From Zygnema circumcarinatum (taxonomy: Eukaryota; Streptophyta; Zygnematophyceae; Zygnematales; Zygnemataceae), in assembly GCA_037447605.1 (NCBI GenBank), contig CM074810.1, positions 1,064,204-1,119,634 of the forward strand: a DNA stretch of 55,431 nucleotides. Reading direction: 5' to 3'. Below are positions 27,001 to 37,464 of the stretch, in pieces; within the stretch, counting starts at the first letter, position 1, and each line of letters starts with the position of its first letter. A program made the position numbers and the translations under genes. The notes under the pieces are model-generated. The model was not told the origin of the DNA, made no database searches, and saw nothing but the letters and a program-made list of their open reading frames with translations.

Positions 27001-27686
27001 CATAATTATCACTTTCGCTGCCAGAGCTAATGCTCAACCTTACAGCCGGCTTCTTAAGGTAGGCATTAGATGTAGAGTAAGACTTCTCACTCGCAAATAA
27101 CTTGACTGAGATCCAACGTCGGAAACTCCATTTTCGTTTAGCCACTTTATGAGATCATTCAGAATTGTTTCCTCCACACCAGCTCCATTCCCTGAACATC
27201 GGCCCAAGTAGCTCAATCAGGCATTTGTTAATCGCTGCCAGAGGTCTCGTCATTCTCCTCCACGAAGTCCACGCCTACCCGCCCTTGCAGCTGCAAGGGG
27301 AGAGACGTTTGAAGACCTCCCATAGAGCTCTGATCGCGGCAGCGAGCAATGCAGCTACACTCCATCCACATAAACAAACTAGCACATCATAAGCAGGCTC
27401 AGAGCACGGCCTACACGATGCGGAAACGCCAAAAAGCCTGCATCTTCATTTATATTTTGCAAGGATCCATCGCTTCCTTCATACCTTGCTGCTTCTCGCT
27501 GTCCAGACTCCCTTCTGCCAGCTGGCTCCCTGCAAGAGCATGCAGCAAGAGAAATCCTCCCAGCGTCAGCCAGATAATCCGATCGCCTTTTCCCGCGAGA
27601 CGCCCGCCGCCATGAGCAGCAGCGCCAGCAGCAGCCATGGCTGCCAAGGGAGAGAGGGACGAGAGAGGCGAGGGTTCCCTCGCCAT
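22602..27686 (-). CDS. SET-domain protein methyltransferase with signal sequence (SET-A; SETD3/Rubisco-LSMT type)
   Basis: Seven exons, 27485-27686, 27091-27191, 26697-26755, 25498-25807, 24889-25128, 24135-24564 and 22602-23131, encode 623 residues. The N-terminus has a hydrophobic core (WLTLGGFLLLHALAG), suggesting an ER signal sequence, then ILNDLIKWLNENGV, the usual entry to SETD3/LSMT-type proteins. The split SET domain includes ADISLVANKNIEAG, an insert, FVPFADMLNHHDHF, and TYGQKPSDELALAYGF; the last two hold the conserved NH and YG residues of the SAM/catalytic site. The C-terminal helical region resembles the LSMT substrate-binding domain and ends in an acidic tail. Such enzymes methylate Lys or His in proteins; a secreted/ER location is inferred and unusual. 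ATG 27686 is the first in frame; 27638 is an alternative. Paralogue of the plus-strand gene at 31649. Confidence 0.88.
24042..24083. repeat. (TA)n microsatellite in SET-A intron
   Basis: A run of TA dinucleotides in the intron between the last two exons of SET-A. Confidence 0.95.
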
Positions 27687-27882
27687 GGCTGCCTGCCTGC
27701 CTGCAACTCTCTGCCAAATGGTTTTTCATTCCAAGGGGAGGCACAGAGGCACTTTTCCCTCGATAAAGTAAAATTCAACGCTTCGTCAAAGTCAGGTGCA
27801 ACGTACCGTACCATACGGTCAAGGAGGCAGTCCGTACTCCGTAGGCTTTTAAAGGTTTGTGACTTTGTGAGTGGACCTTGAA

Positions 27883-27924
27883 GTCACAGTCAACGTCAAC
27901 GTCAGGGTCAAAGTCAAAGTCAAT
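27883..27924. promoter_or_regulatory. Seven tandem GTCANN hexamers upstream of SET-A
   Basis: GTCA recurs exactly every six bases at 27883, 27889, 27895, 27901, 27907, 27913 and 27919. The minus strand, which is the coding strand of SET-A, therefore carries TTGAC cores (W-box-like) about 200-240 bp upstream of its ATG. WRKY binding is only an inference. Confidence 0.45.
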
Positions 27925-27981
27925 GAAAACGTTACAGTATTACTGGGATGGATTAGTTACGACTATATAATATATATTATA

Positions 27982-28928
27982 GGGTAGTGATATTTCCACC
28001 CCTTTTTTGGATCCAAACACCCCTTCCCGGCCGGGCAGATTTCAAAAGGGATTAAAAAAGGAAAATGCTTTTTTCACACCTTTTTGGAATCGATACCCAC
28101 CTTCTTCCGTCGGCTGATTTTATTTTTGCTAACCAAGGAAAATGATACCCCATCACTGCATTTTGAATACTGTATCCCGCCTCCCTGAATTTTTTTTTTG
28201 AGGGAAAAAAATATCTGCCAGCCCGAATCCGCTCGAAGTGGAAAATCCGTCCGCCACGAGATCGTTCGCGGGAGTCCGTCCTTCACACGTGTGTGTCAAT
28301 CGCAGCTGTCGATTCCCACGCAGATCGCACCACTGCAGGTCACCGTTCGATCTGCAGCAGGGCTCGATCTTAGCGAATGGAAAGCGCCCACGAGTCCCGT
28401 CAAAGCCGGATCGCACGTGCGAGTGCGCGCGTCTTTCGGCCCGAGATCTCGTCATTGTTAGCTCCCAGCCAATCAACAGCTGCCACGTGTTGCAGTTTTG
28501 ACGTGGAAAATTTTGATTGGTCCAAGCTCTCAATGTACGAAATTTTGGGTTCCTCAAAGTTGCGACCGTACGATATATGTACGAACATTTTTTGAGGCGA
28601 CTTTGGCGGGATACGTGGGCACGTGCCATTCGCTGTGAACGAGCCCGGTGCAGATCAAATAGTGATCTGCCGTGTTGCGATCTGCGAGGGAATTGACGGC
28701 TGCGATTGACCGCACGCGTGAAAAGAAATTCAAGTAGGCGGGATATTCAAAATGGGGTGACGGGTTATCATTTTTCTTGTTTCGCAAAAATAAAATCTGC
28801 CGATGGAAGGTGGGTATCGATTCCAAAAAGGTGTGAAAAAAGCATTTTCCGTTTTTAATCCCTTTTGAAATCTGCCCGGCCGGGAAGGGGTGATTGGATC
28901 CAAAAAAGGGGTGGAAATATCACTACCC
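27982..28928. mobile_element. Foldback-type element with long terminal inverted repeats
   Basis: A 947-bp element. The left arm (27982-about 28405) and right arm (about 28601-28928) are inverted copies: both ends read GGGTAGTGATATTTCC, then share GGATCCAA, CCGGCCGGGCAGATTTCAAA and GGAATCGATACCCACCTTC, and much further in GTCAATCGCAG and GCGAATGG. The left arm has an extra segment of about 85 bp around 28195-28285. It is flanked by an 8-bp duplication ATATTATA at 27974-27981 and 28929-28936 (AT-rich, so moderately persuasive). No transposase frame, so non-autonomous. The 195-bp loop carries a convergent pair of ERSE-like elements and a CACGTG box. Confidence 0.85.
28469..28520. promoter_or_regulatory. 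Convergent perfect ERSE pair inside the foldback loop
   Basis: CCAAT-N9-CCACG on plus at 28469-28487 and on minus at 28502-28520, 14 bp apart, with CACGTG at 28484. It lies about 780-830 bp upstream of the SET-A start. Flanking bases resemble the pair at 8738-8791. Confidence 0.55.
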
Positions 28929-28970
28929 ATATTATATTATACAACTGTGACGACTATAACGGCTGATATA

Positions 28971-29854
28971 CAGGCCTCTTCAAATAGGGGATTTCGGCTT
29001 AAGATAGGGGACTGTCCCCTAACTTGGTTTTGTAAAAACACGTAAATATGGACTGTACGGACGAAACCGTGCACGTACGGACGAGAATTTTGTGGAGACC
29101 TTGCTTCATCATTTCCCAACACTGCTACCGTCGAGTCTGATTTTTCAGTAATTGGATGGGAGAAAGACGAGTTTCGAAAGAGGTTGACAGACTTTTCATT
29201 GGAAGGAATTCTTCACTGCAAACAGTTTGATAGTTTGACCGCTCTTCGAGGGTCTCTTTGAGTAGTTTGCATCACTTCTATAGCTGTCTTGATCAGCTAA
29301 AACTCCTAAGGGAGTGAGACCATTTTTCATTTCATTTCTAATTTTAGTTCCTATTTCAGTTTTTCTTTTGTGACTACACCTAGAATTTCAGAGGTTATGA
29401 TTTGGAATAGAGTTTTTGTGAGTAAATTTCAAGACTATGATAGATTCTAAAGTGATACTTGGAGTAATTAATGATGGATGGAAAAGGAAATAGAGAGCTT
29501 AGGATTGGATCTACAAAGTTTCAGTGCAATTGGGTTTTTGAATAAGCAACTATATGTTGTGATTGCCAAATGCACAGTTGTTCTAATTGATTGATAAAAT
29601 TTATCAATCTATAAGAGTCGAAGAGGTTGCACCAGTTTTTAAAGCCGTGTTGTTATACCAACAAGTAAAGTTCATATACATCATTGCTATCGTGGTTGCA
29701 AATGCAATTCATTTCCATTTTGTTTTTAACCAAAAAAATGCTTTTTTGGGGCTTGTGTGGTATTTAAGTTGAAATCACGTAAACTAATCTCAAAATCTTA
29801 CATAAATAAGCTATTTACGATATTTAGGGGATCTCCCCTATTTGAAGGGGCCTG
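28971..29854. mobile_element. Non-autonomous hAT-like element with 8-bp target duplication
   Basis: Ends read CAGGCCTCTTCAAATAGGGG (left) and the complement of CAGGCCCCTTCAAATAGGGG (right), one mismatch in about 21 bp. It is flanked by a perfect 8-bp duplication CTGATATA at 28963-28970 and 29855-29862. CAG-starting terminal repeats and an 8-bp duplication are typical of hAT transposons. The 884-bp interior is AT-rich with no transposase frame. It sits 42 bp from the foldback element. Confidence 0.85.
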
Positions 29855-29889
29855 CTGATATATATTAATTTACAACGCCTTTACAACAT

Positions 29890-30027
29890 GTACGGTCGTA
29901 CGGTCGTACCACTGTACGGTATTATGCGGCCCGAGCACGAGCAGACAGAGTGAACCAGACGGACGCATTTCGCAACGCCAACGCCAAAACGACCTAATTT
30001 TGGTATGGTACGACCGTACGACCGTAC
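29890..30027. repeat. Perfect 22-bp inverted repeat of GTACGGTC units
   Basis: Arms 29890-29911 and 30006-30027 are perfect complements built from GTACGGTC tandem units, with a 94-bp loop. It could be a very small MITE or a transcribed hairpin; no clear target duplication is visible. Confidence 0.8.
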
Positions 30028-30901
30028 GAGTACGGTCGTTAATTGTTCAAAACGAGTGGGTATAATATATGTAATAAAGTGTTTTACTTTGTAATATATT
30101 ACTAATTTTAAACCCGTTGTAAAGTATATAATATATTCGGAATTTATAACGCGGGCCATCCCTAGTAGGGAATACTGTTAAACGTTAATCCAAACCAAGG
30201 TCAATGAGAAATTTGTGGAAATTTAAATTAAATTTAATCAAACAAAATTAAGTCAACGACCGAGCCAAGGTCAACATCTACTTGTCTGGTTCTTGGGCCT
30301 TGGCATTCTCTTTTCCCTTGAAAAGAGAATGTGTGTCCTTCCCTTGATAAAGTCAAATTACACGGCATCACAAACGCTGTTCGTTTATGGGATTCCGTTC
30401 TCAGTTCCGTCCGGCATGTGGCGTAGTCACAAACGTGAGGGACAAGCCGGAGGTTGCAACAATGTTGATGTTGATGTTGATGTTGATGTTGATGTTGCAC
30501 ACGGCGTGGCGTGAGCGATGTTGAACATGACACCAGCAAGCAAGGCGGCAGCCTGCTCAATCCAACTTTGTTTTCCAGGGCTGGCTTTAGCATACATGGG
30601 TAGTAGATTCGAGTCTTCGAGGAGTAGCTTCGAGGGAGAAAAAAAGGGAAGCGAGTGAGAAGGAGAGGAGAAGAAGAAGAGAACAAGAAGAAGCAACACC
30701 AAACTCGATTTGAGGAAGAAGAACCACGAGCGTCAATGGAAGAATTTCCAAGTGGTGGGGATGACCCCCAATGCTAATTGTGGCGAGGGGTCATCGACTC
30801 ATCTATTAAATGTATGAATATGTATATAATATAATATATGTATATAATATGTATGTATGTGGCAATATAGTGGCAAAATTTTCAAAAGTGAAAAACGCAA
30901 A

Positions 30902-30936
<35 letters not shown>

Positions 30937-31041
30937 GGGATCAATGCCACTTTCTTCATTTTCAAAAGGAAGTTTAATGATTTAAGTCAAAATCCAAGAA
31001 ACTAATTCTGGCCACACGAGTTCCAAAACGAGAAGATAATG
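30028..31041. other. Repeat-rich spacer without a gene
   Basis: Contains AT-rich sequence, a (GTTGAT)n hexamer run at about 30464-30496, TATAATATA-type tracts at about 30820-30860 and a (GA)n run near 30904-30934. No exon recognised. A CCCTTGATAAAGTCAAATT word near 30342 resembles one near 27750 beside SET-A. Confidence 0.5.
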
Positions 31042-31160
31042 TGGGTGCGACACCGGGACTTCCCGGGAGGGAACCCATCCCAGTATTATTTCAGCCCACA
31101 GGCGCTTAGCTGCGGGATTCTGAAGGGATTTGGCGTAGTAGCCTAGGTATGATCGCACCA
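31042..31160 (-). rRNA. 5S ribosomal RNA gene (single, dispersed copy)
   Basis: The minus strand begins GGTGCGATCATACC and ends GGTGTCGCACC, closing the helix I pair of 5S rRNA. In between are CAGCTAAGCGCC at the A-box position and a C-box-like GATGGGTTCCCTCCCGGGAAG region, about 117 bp in all against 119-121 bp for canonical 5S. A TTTT run about 20 bp downstream could serve as Pol III terminator. Several changes from the usual plant sequence (for example GCTGAAATAATACTGGG) leave open whether it is a functional variant or a dispersed pseudogene. It lies alone about 490 bp upstream of SET-B, on the opposite strand. Confidence 0.8.
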
Positions 31161-31648
31161 CAATATAATCAATAACGTTACTACTAAATAATTATAGTAA
31201 TTTTTATACAATCCAATTTCCAAGGCCGCCAAAGTTCTGATCCGTACGGCGGCTGGGCGAATGATGGGAGGCCGTCGCCGTGCTGGCATCCACGTCCAAT
31301 GGCAGAGCGCCACGTGTACAAATGACGACACGTGACGTTTTTTAATGCAAATGGCGCTTGTCTCATTCGTCAATTCTTGACTGCAGAGCACAGAGGCGAA
31401 AGGCCCTCGCAGAAACGGACAAAAATTTGCTTGCAGTCCGCCACTCCCCAGACCTTCTGGCCAATCAAAAGGCGCCATACAGTTGACGAGCCTCTCAGAT
31501 TTGGCCACGTGGACTGGTGCTTAAATCGCCGCAGAAGAATTATGGCGGATTTGCATGGACTTTTTTGCTATTTTCTTGGAAGGCCCTGCAAGAAGGGATA
31601 GCTGCAGGAGGAAGCGAGGGCTGCTGCTGGGAAGGTAGGGGGCTGGCC
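31161..31648 (+). promoter_or_regulatory. SET-B promoter with ERSE and CACGTG boxes
   Basis: A perfect CCAAT-N9-CCACG lies at 31296-31314, and a variant ending CCATA at 31461-31479. CACGTG boxes are at 31311, 31329 and 31506, the last 143 bp before the ATG. The arrangement matches NF-Y plus bZIP sites of ER-stress-responsive promoters and fits the predicted secretory product. Confidence 0.55.
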
Positions 31649-34600
31649 ATGGGCATGGCCATGGCGGACGAGCATGCGCGGAGCAGGCGAACCGCCAGGC
31701 GCTTCGTTATGGCGCTGGGAGGGGCTCTGCTTCTCCACACTTTTGTAGCGGACGCGTTGGAGGAGGTGGATGGGGCTCGTGTTGAGAAGCCGCGTGGTGT
31801 GTGGAGGAGCTGGAAACTGAGAGGGAGGATTCAGATTGGATAATTATGGCATTTTTTTTTCAGTACTTGCATTTTTTTTGGTTTTCATTCGAGCGGCTCA
31901 CTGTGATTTGGTTTGAGCTTTTCGATGACCTATGTGCTGGCCGTTTTCGTCTGTACTGTTCTTTCAGTGACGTGAAAAGAGTTCCGACACTGCCAGATTT
32001 TCTAACAGGAACATGGTGCTGTTGATTAGCAATGGACAATAGCCTATTTCATTATGAAAGGGGTGATATGCAGGGACAGGAGCTGGTTCGGAGGAGAAAC
32101 TTCTGGCTGATTTCGTAATGTGGCTGAACAGCAATGGAGTAGACAGCATCGGAACTTCTTCAAGTCTGTTAAGGGTGTGAAAATCCTCGATTCATGAAGC
32201 ACTAGCTTTCGCATCAGATAGAGTTGTCCGAGCTGACTCGAGGTCTCCAATAGCTGCGACATGTTTTCTCTAGTGCCTCCAAGCGATCATGAGAGGTTTT
32301 CTGCACATTCGTTGGATATTTTGTTTGGTCCGAGTGTCTGCAGCTTAATGCCTGAACTGTTTTCTACTTGCTTTATAATGGTGTTCTTTTGCACTGTATT
32401 CTGTTGCACGCAGGCGGTGGTGGACAACAGGACTTTTGAACCATTGCAAGCTACCAATGCAAGGTTGTAAAGGCAAGCCTTGTCATTCACAGATAAGGTG
32501 GAAAAAGCAAAAGTTATTCAAATACGTCTGGAGTAGAGAACGCCGAAAGCATACCGCATCAGGACAAAAGAAAAAAACAAACCAGTTATATTGATCGTGA
32601 AATCGTGACCCTCGACCTGTTCTCAACACTATATGGTATCTATGGACTTGGGATAGTCTAGAGGCATCCAAGGTTAGTTCATACCTGGTTCTGTTGGCAA
32701 TGAAGCTGATCCATGCCCATAAGCTATCTAAGTTTTGGGTCCTGAAAAATTGAATGGTCCAATGTGGGAGGGAAGAGAAGCTGCAAACCAAGTGTCTCAG
32801 ACATTCATGAAAACCAGAAATAAACTTGAGTCAAACTAGAAGTGGAAATCTATTCAAGAGCCAGAAAACCTAGGATCAGAATTGCTGAAGAGAGCAAAAA
32901 GGAACAAGACATTTGGACAGCCGAGGATGTCACTTGAGTTTAGGAACAGTTCATTTGTCAACGCAAATAACTTGTCAAGAAAAATAGTAATCGTCGGCAG
33001 ATAAGCGTAACAATCGACGACATACAATATCTCAATTCAATTAAGAACTCTGGGACACCTTGCACACTTTTACGAATCTGGCAGTCGTTTTTCTTGACAA
33101 GGAGTGCATTACCCCCGCAATACACCATTTGATCTTTGAAAAATCAGTGATGTTGCAGGTAATCTCACAGTTTACGTAGTTGATGCCATCAAGTCAGGCT
33201 GACCTGCCTAAACGTTTGATTTCGAGGTTTGAGATTGGTGGGAGTGATTGTTGGTGTAAACGAATCATCTGTCGGAGCCTCTAAGATGCAGACGACAGCC
33301 ACGCACCACATGTGTCCTTGATTCGTTGTGTTTTGGCAAGGCCAGGCTAGCAGGCTGAGCAGAATTAGAAAATCCGATACGTCACATCCGAGCATCATTT
33401 GCGATTATCTGCCAGACAATCAAATCTTAACCACTCCACTTCTTGCTATGAAACGAGGATTGTTGCTGCTTGCATGCATTTGCAGCTGAGGTCAGTTCTG
33501 ATAGATAGGTGCTCAGGTTGGGTAGGTCTATTGCTGCTGTACATGAAGAGGACACACACACTTAGACACATATAACGTGATGCCTGAAATCCTTTTTTTC
33601 TTGCAGGGCGGATATTAGCATTGTTGCAACGAAAGAGATAAAAGCTGGGGATCAACTTCTTTCTATTCCAAGCAAGCTCCTTGTATCCAGCAAAAAACTA
33701 GTAGCTGAAGGCTTTACACCTTATGAGCAGGCTGACAGTACTTCCTGGCAGCATTACACAACTATGGCTGCGTGGCTCCTTTTAGAAAAGGCAAAGGGTC
33801 AAGATTCCTTTTTTGCTCCCTATATTTCGATCCTACCTGCCTACGTACCCTTACCTACGTTTTATGAATCGGACCTTCTCAAGGAGTTTGAATACGATAA
33901 ACTTATTTCTGAGGTGAGGTTCCCTCAGATGGCATCATCTGGTATCGTTTTGGCGCTCTGCCTGCTGTACCATGTGCGCGTCCTGAACGGCTGGTCTATC
34001 CTCGCGCTCATTCTGCAGGCTCAATCGACTGCAGCGTATTTTGAAGCAGAATATGAACGCTCCGCGAAGGAAAAAATTGCCAACGCGAGTTTGGAGGAGT
34101 TCAAGTGGGCCATGTCCATATTGTGGTCACGCTGCTTTTCAGCGAATGGTCTAAACGATGTGGGCGAGATGGAGAGCTCAGAGGCGGGCTTAACTGATTG
34201 GCACGTCGTTCTCATACCACTTGGTGACATGCTGAACCACCATGACTACTACCAAGCAAACTGGAGCGTAAGGACTCCTGGCAACCTTGATTTCTCTGCA
34301 CGCTATAAATTGAGAACAAAAAGAGCTGTCCAAGGTGATTGTTACTGGGCGTGATGCTGGGTGAAAGTTTGATTGCTCCTACTAGCACTTTTTTTATTGT
34401 GTGTAATCTGATGGCCTGGTCTAGCCTCTCCAAAAAAGGGCAGACTAACGTAGAAGTTCCTGCGCATTGAAATTCCTTCTGAGGCCTACTCTAGCCAATG
34501 ACTGATGTCAAGGCCTCTATATCATCTTCCCTCTAAATTCTCTGCCCCCCCTCCCCGCCCGTCCCCGTTCGGCCGCTACTTCTTTTGCTAAGCTAAGGAA

Positions 34601-35712
34601 AGGGGATGTCTGGCTGCTGACAGTGTGCTACAGATGGGAGCACCTGCTCATTTACTTCCCTTTTTGATGTTGCGGAGGGTATGCCCGTGTACACCAGCTA
34701 TGGTCAGAAGACCAGTGATGAGCTCGCACTATCGTATGGCTTTGTGTCTCCGGAGGTCGTGCATGATCGCGCTGTATTGTTTCAGAGCACTGATGATCTG
34801 GTGGCATACTATATATCGAAAAGACCTCAAATGCAGTATGAAGATACCCATAGGCAGTGGGCAGAATATATAGCAGAGAGAACAAAGCAGGAGGTCGACG
34901 AGCTGTTGAAAGCGGGCAAGGGAAACAGCGCAAACACTTTCGCAGCTGACCACCAAGGTGTATCTGGGTTCACTATCCAAAATGGGGCTAAGGTGGACCC
35001 ACGGCTCGTTGCTGCCATTGCTTCTATTTTTGCGTTTGAAGCCAAGAATGCAGGTAAATTTCACTTTTGGCTCTATGCAGATCTGATAGACGAATCCATG
35101 CTGTGGAATAGAGATAGGTTGTTATATTGGCGAGGTTGAGGTTTACCGGTTTACCGGCTCTGTGCAATGCATGCACTTTTAGATAGTTCTGATTGCCGGC
35201 AGGTTGAGGATGTATGTTTTCCAGAGCCCCCATATGAGACGTTGGCCGCGCTTAGTATTACTTTCTCGGAGGACTTCTCACGCCAAGATTGCGAGGGAGT
35301 GCTCAAGGAGCCCCAAGACGACCTTCATGGCATGCAGATGGTTGTGCATATACTTCATCAGAGGGTCGTTGAGATGATTCACAACTTCAGTACGACCTAC
35401 GAGGATGACAAGATGGAGCTAGAGCGGCTTCGGGACTGCAAGCATGATTTCATGAAAGGAGGCTGCAAGGAGGTGTGGAAAACTCATGATCGAGAATGGG
35501 AAATCATTCTACGACTGAGGATGGCAAAGAAATATCTTCTCTATAATGCGGAAGCACAGCTGGCCAGAAGTTGCTGGGCAACTATATCTGATTTGATTGG
35601 GCATGAAGGGCAATCGGACGAGGGCTTGGGCCATGCAGACTTAGAGACCTCGCAGGATAATTCGGGTGATGCTGCACGCAATCCTGAAGATGAAGCCTGG
35701 ACGGAACTTTAA
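31649..35712 (+). CDS. SET-domain protein methyltransferase with signal sequence (SET-B)
   Basis: Seven exons, 31649-31796, 32074-32174, 32414-32463, 33607-33913, 34019-34267, 34624-35053 and 35225-35712, encode 590 residues. Exons two and six have exactly the lengths (101 and 430 bp) and all introns the phases of SET-A, proving common descent. The N-terminus has Arg residues and then MALGGALLLHTFVADA, a likely ER signal or anchor. FVMWLNSNGV leads into the SET domain: ADISIVATKEIKAG (101-114), LIPLGDMLNHHD (about 267-278) and SYGQKTSDELALSYGF (310-325). The C-terminal helical region is LSMT-like. It should transfer methyl groups from SAM to protein Lys or His in the secretory pathway; substrate unknown. 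The exon-one donor (G|GTGTGT) is the least certain junction. It shares one promoter module type with the phosphodiesterase gene downstream. Confidence 0.88.
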
Positions 35713-37282
35713 GGCGCCATTCTGAACCGAACTGTGAGGTTGAAGTGCTCGTGAGCTGTGTGAAAGCTGGCGAGATTTCTCTTGAAGCACTGCAAGCAAG
35801 TGCTCCTCCTGCGCTCCATTGCTCTCTAGAAGGCAATGACGGTAGAGGAGACATTGTGACTGCTCGGGCTCCTGAGGATGAGCTCATTCACAAATAGGAT
35901 TACAGGCCTTTGCCTTTATAATTATTGCGCTGTGTCTGCGGCATAAGCTGTGATGCAGAACTTATAATATAATGCTGTTACCTTAGTGTGGTTCTCTTTC
36001 ATCTACTTTTGATAGCTTAAATGTCTGGCAAGGAAAACCAAAAGATTTGATGCGCACCTGACAATGACTGATGAAGTCCTCGGGAAGGGTCGGGATCCAC
36101 TGAGGATACCTCGAAACGAATGAGCCAACCAAGTTGCCACCTGTGCATCTTTTCCGACTTGGCGAGATTGGACACGCATTTGAGTGCATCCTCAATTGAT
36201 ATCGTCCTGAGGAACACTCTCAGCAAGTTTTTTCTAAGGTGTGCTCATAAGCTCCTTTCTGGTACAGGAAGACTACTCAAGACAAAAGGCAAAAGTTGGA
36301 ACTCTGTGCAGGGAAAACACTGCAAGAGAGCCGATATGAACGTTGACAACCTGCTTTCTGCTTCTAGCTGGAGGAGGACCACCTCAGACTAGAACGTTTC
36401 TGTACCTCTGATGCATATGAACGTCCAGCCACGGTGAGTATAGTTACTCAAAGGTCTGCACGAGAAGAAGAAGAAGCCCATGGCTGTTCTAAGCGCCCTC
36501 TTCCTGAAGGGCCAGACACGCTCCAGTCCAATGGCGCCACCCATGGCACCAATGCCAATACATCCATCTCTTTTGCCCTTGCCCTCTGTTTACCCCCTCC
36601 TCCTCCTCCCTCTCGTTCTCGCTCTCCCTCTCCCTCTTCTCCTACCCCTGAGGCACTAGAGAAAAGATAAAGCCAATGTCAAGCATGTCCGTAGACGCAG
36701 GTGGGTATGCTATATTAACCTTTACTAGCTATAACTCGATAGGTAGATTATATGCAGGGAAGGGGAGAGGAAGAGGACCGTGCCTCCCGCCCTTCACAAG
36801 ACCTCTTGCGAGGAAAGAAGTCGGGAGCCCCACCTGACTCCCTCCCACTCCTTGCGTATAATCTACCCACCTACGTATAGCTAGCACAGATGAATACAGC
36901 TTACCTACCTACGCATCCACTAACCTACAGACCTGCAAGCCATGGCCATAACCATTTTCTCCTGTCCTCCGAGCATTCGTAAGTCCTTTTAGCGACGAAG
37001 GGAGGCCTCTCCCTCCCATTTTTCGCTCCCTCGCTTCCTGCGCCCCCTAGCAGTTAGTATCGCTGCTTTCCCTCCACAAACCCCTCCCTGAAATCTCCAT
37101 CTCTGATGAATCTGCACGAGCCCGGAAGAGCGCTCTGCCCCCCGCCAGCTTCAAGCGCAGCAGGCGGCCACAGCCGCCATGGACACCCTCTCAGGGCCTC
37201 GGAGGGGCTCTTCCTCCTGCTCCCCTGCTCACTGAACGCATGAAGCCGCGCACCCAAATAGGACACCCCTGTCGAGCATCGT
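35713..37282. other. Intergenic; imperfect hairpin
   Basis: No exon recognised. Arms 36725-36756 and 36853-36884 are imperfect inverted repeats sharing CTAGCTATA and GGTAGATTATA. A CT-rich tract lies near 36595-36640. Confidence 0.45.
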
Positions 37283-37367
37283 CCAATGGCGATTCGCCAC
37301 GTGCCACTTTTGCCTACGTGGCGCGTCGTCGTTGAAGATTGTTGCCCACGTGGCACGTCCTCATTGG
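37283..37367 (+). promoter_or_regulatory. Convergent ERSE pair upstream of phosphodiesterase gene
   Basis: Perfect CCAAT-N9-CCACG on plus at 37283-37301 and on minus at 37349-37367, with CACGTG at 37298 and 37347 and an ACGTGGC between. The pair ends about 100 bp before the ATG of a signal-peptide protein, the classic position for an ER-stress element. Confidence 0.6.
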
Positions 37368-37464
37368 ATGATAGTGTGCAGTGAGAGGCCCGGGAGCAGC
37401 CCTTTTTGGTTCTCCTCTCCGACCATGTAGCGTGGGCACTTGCCGCGCTTGCGTCTTGGCGGCC

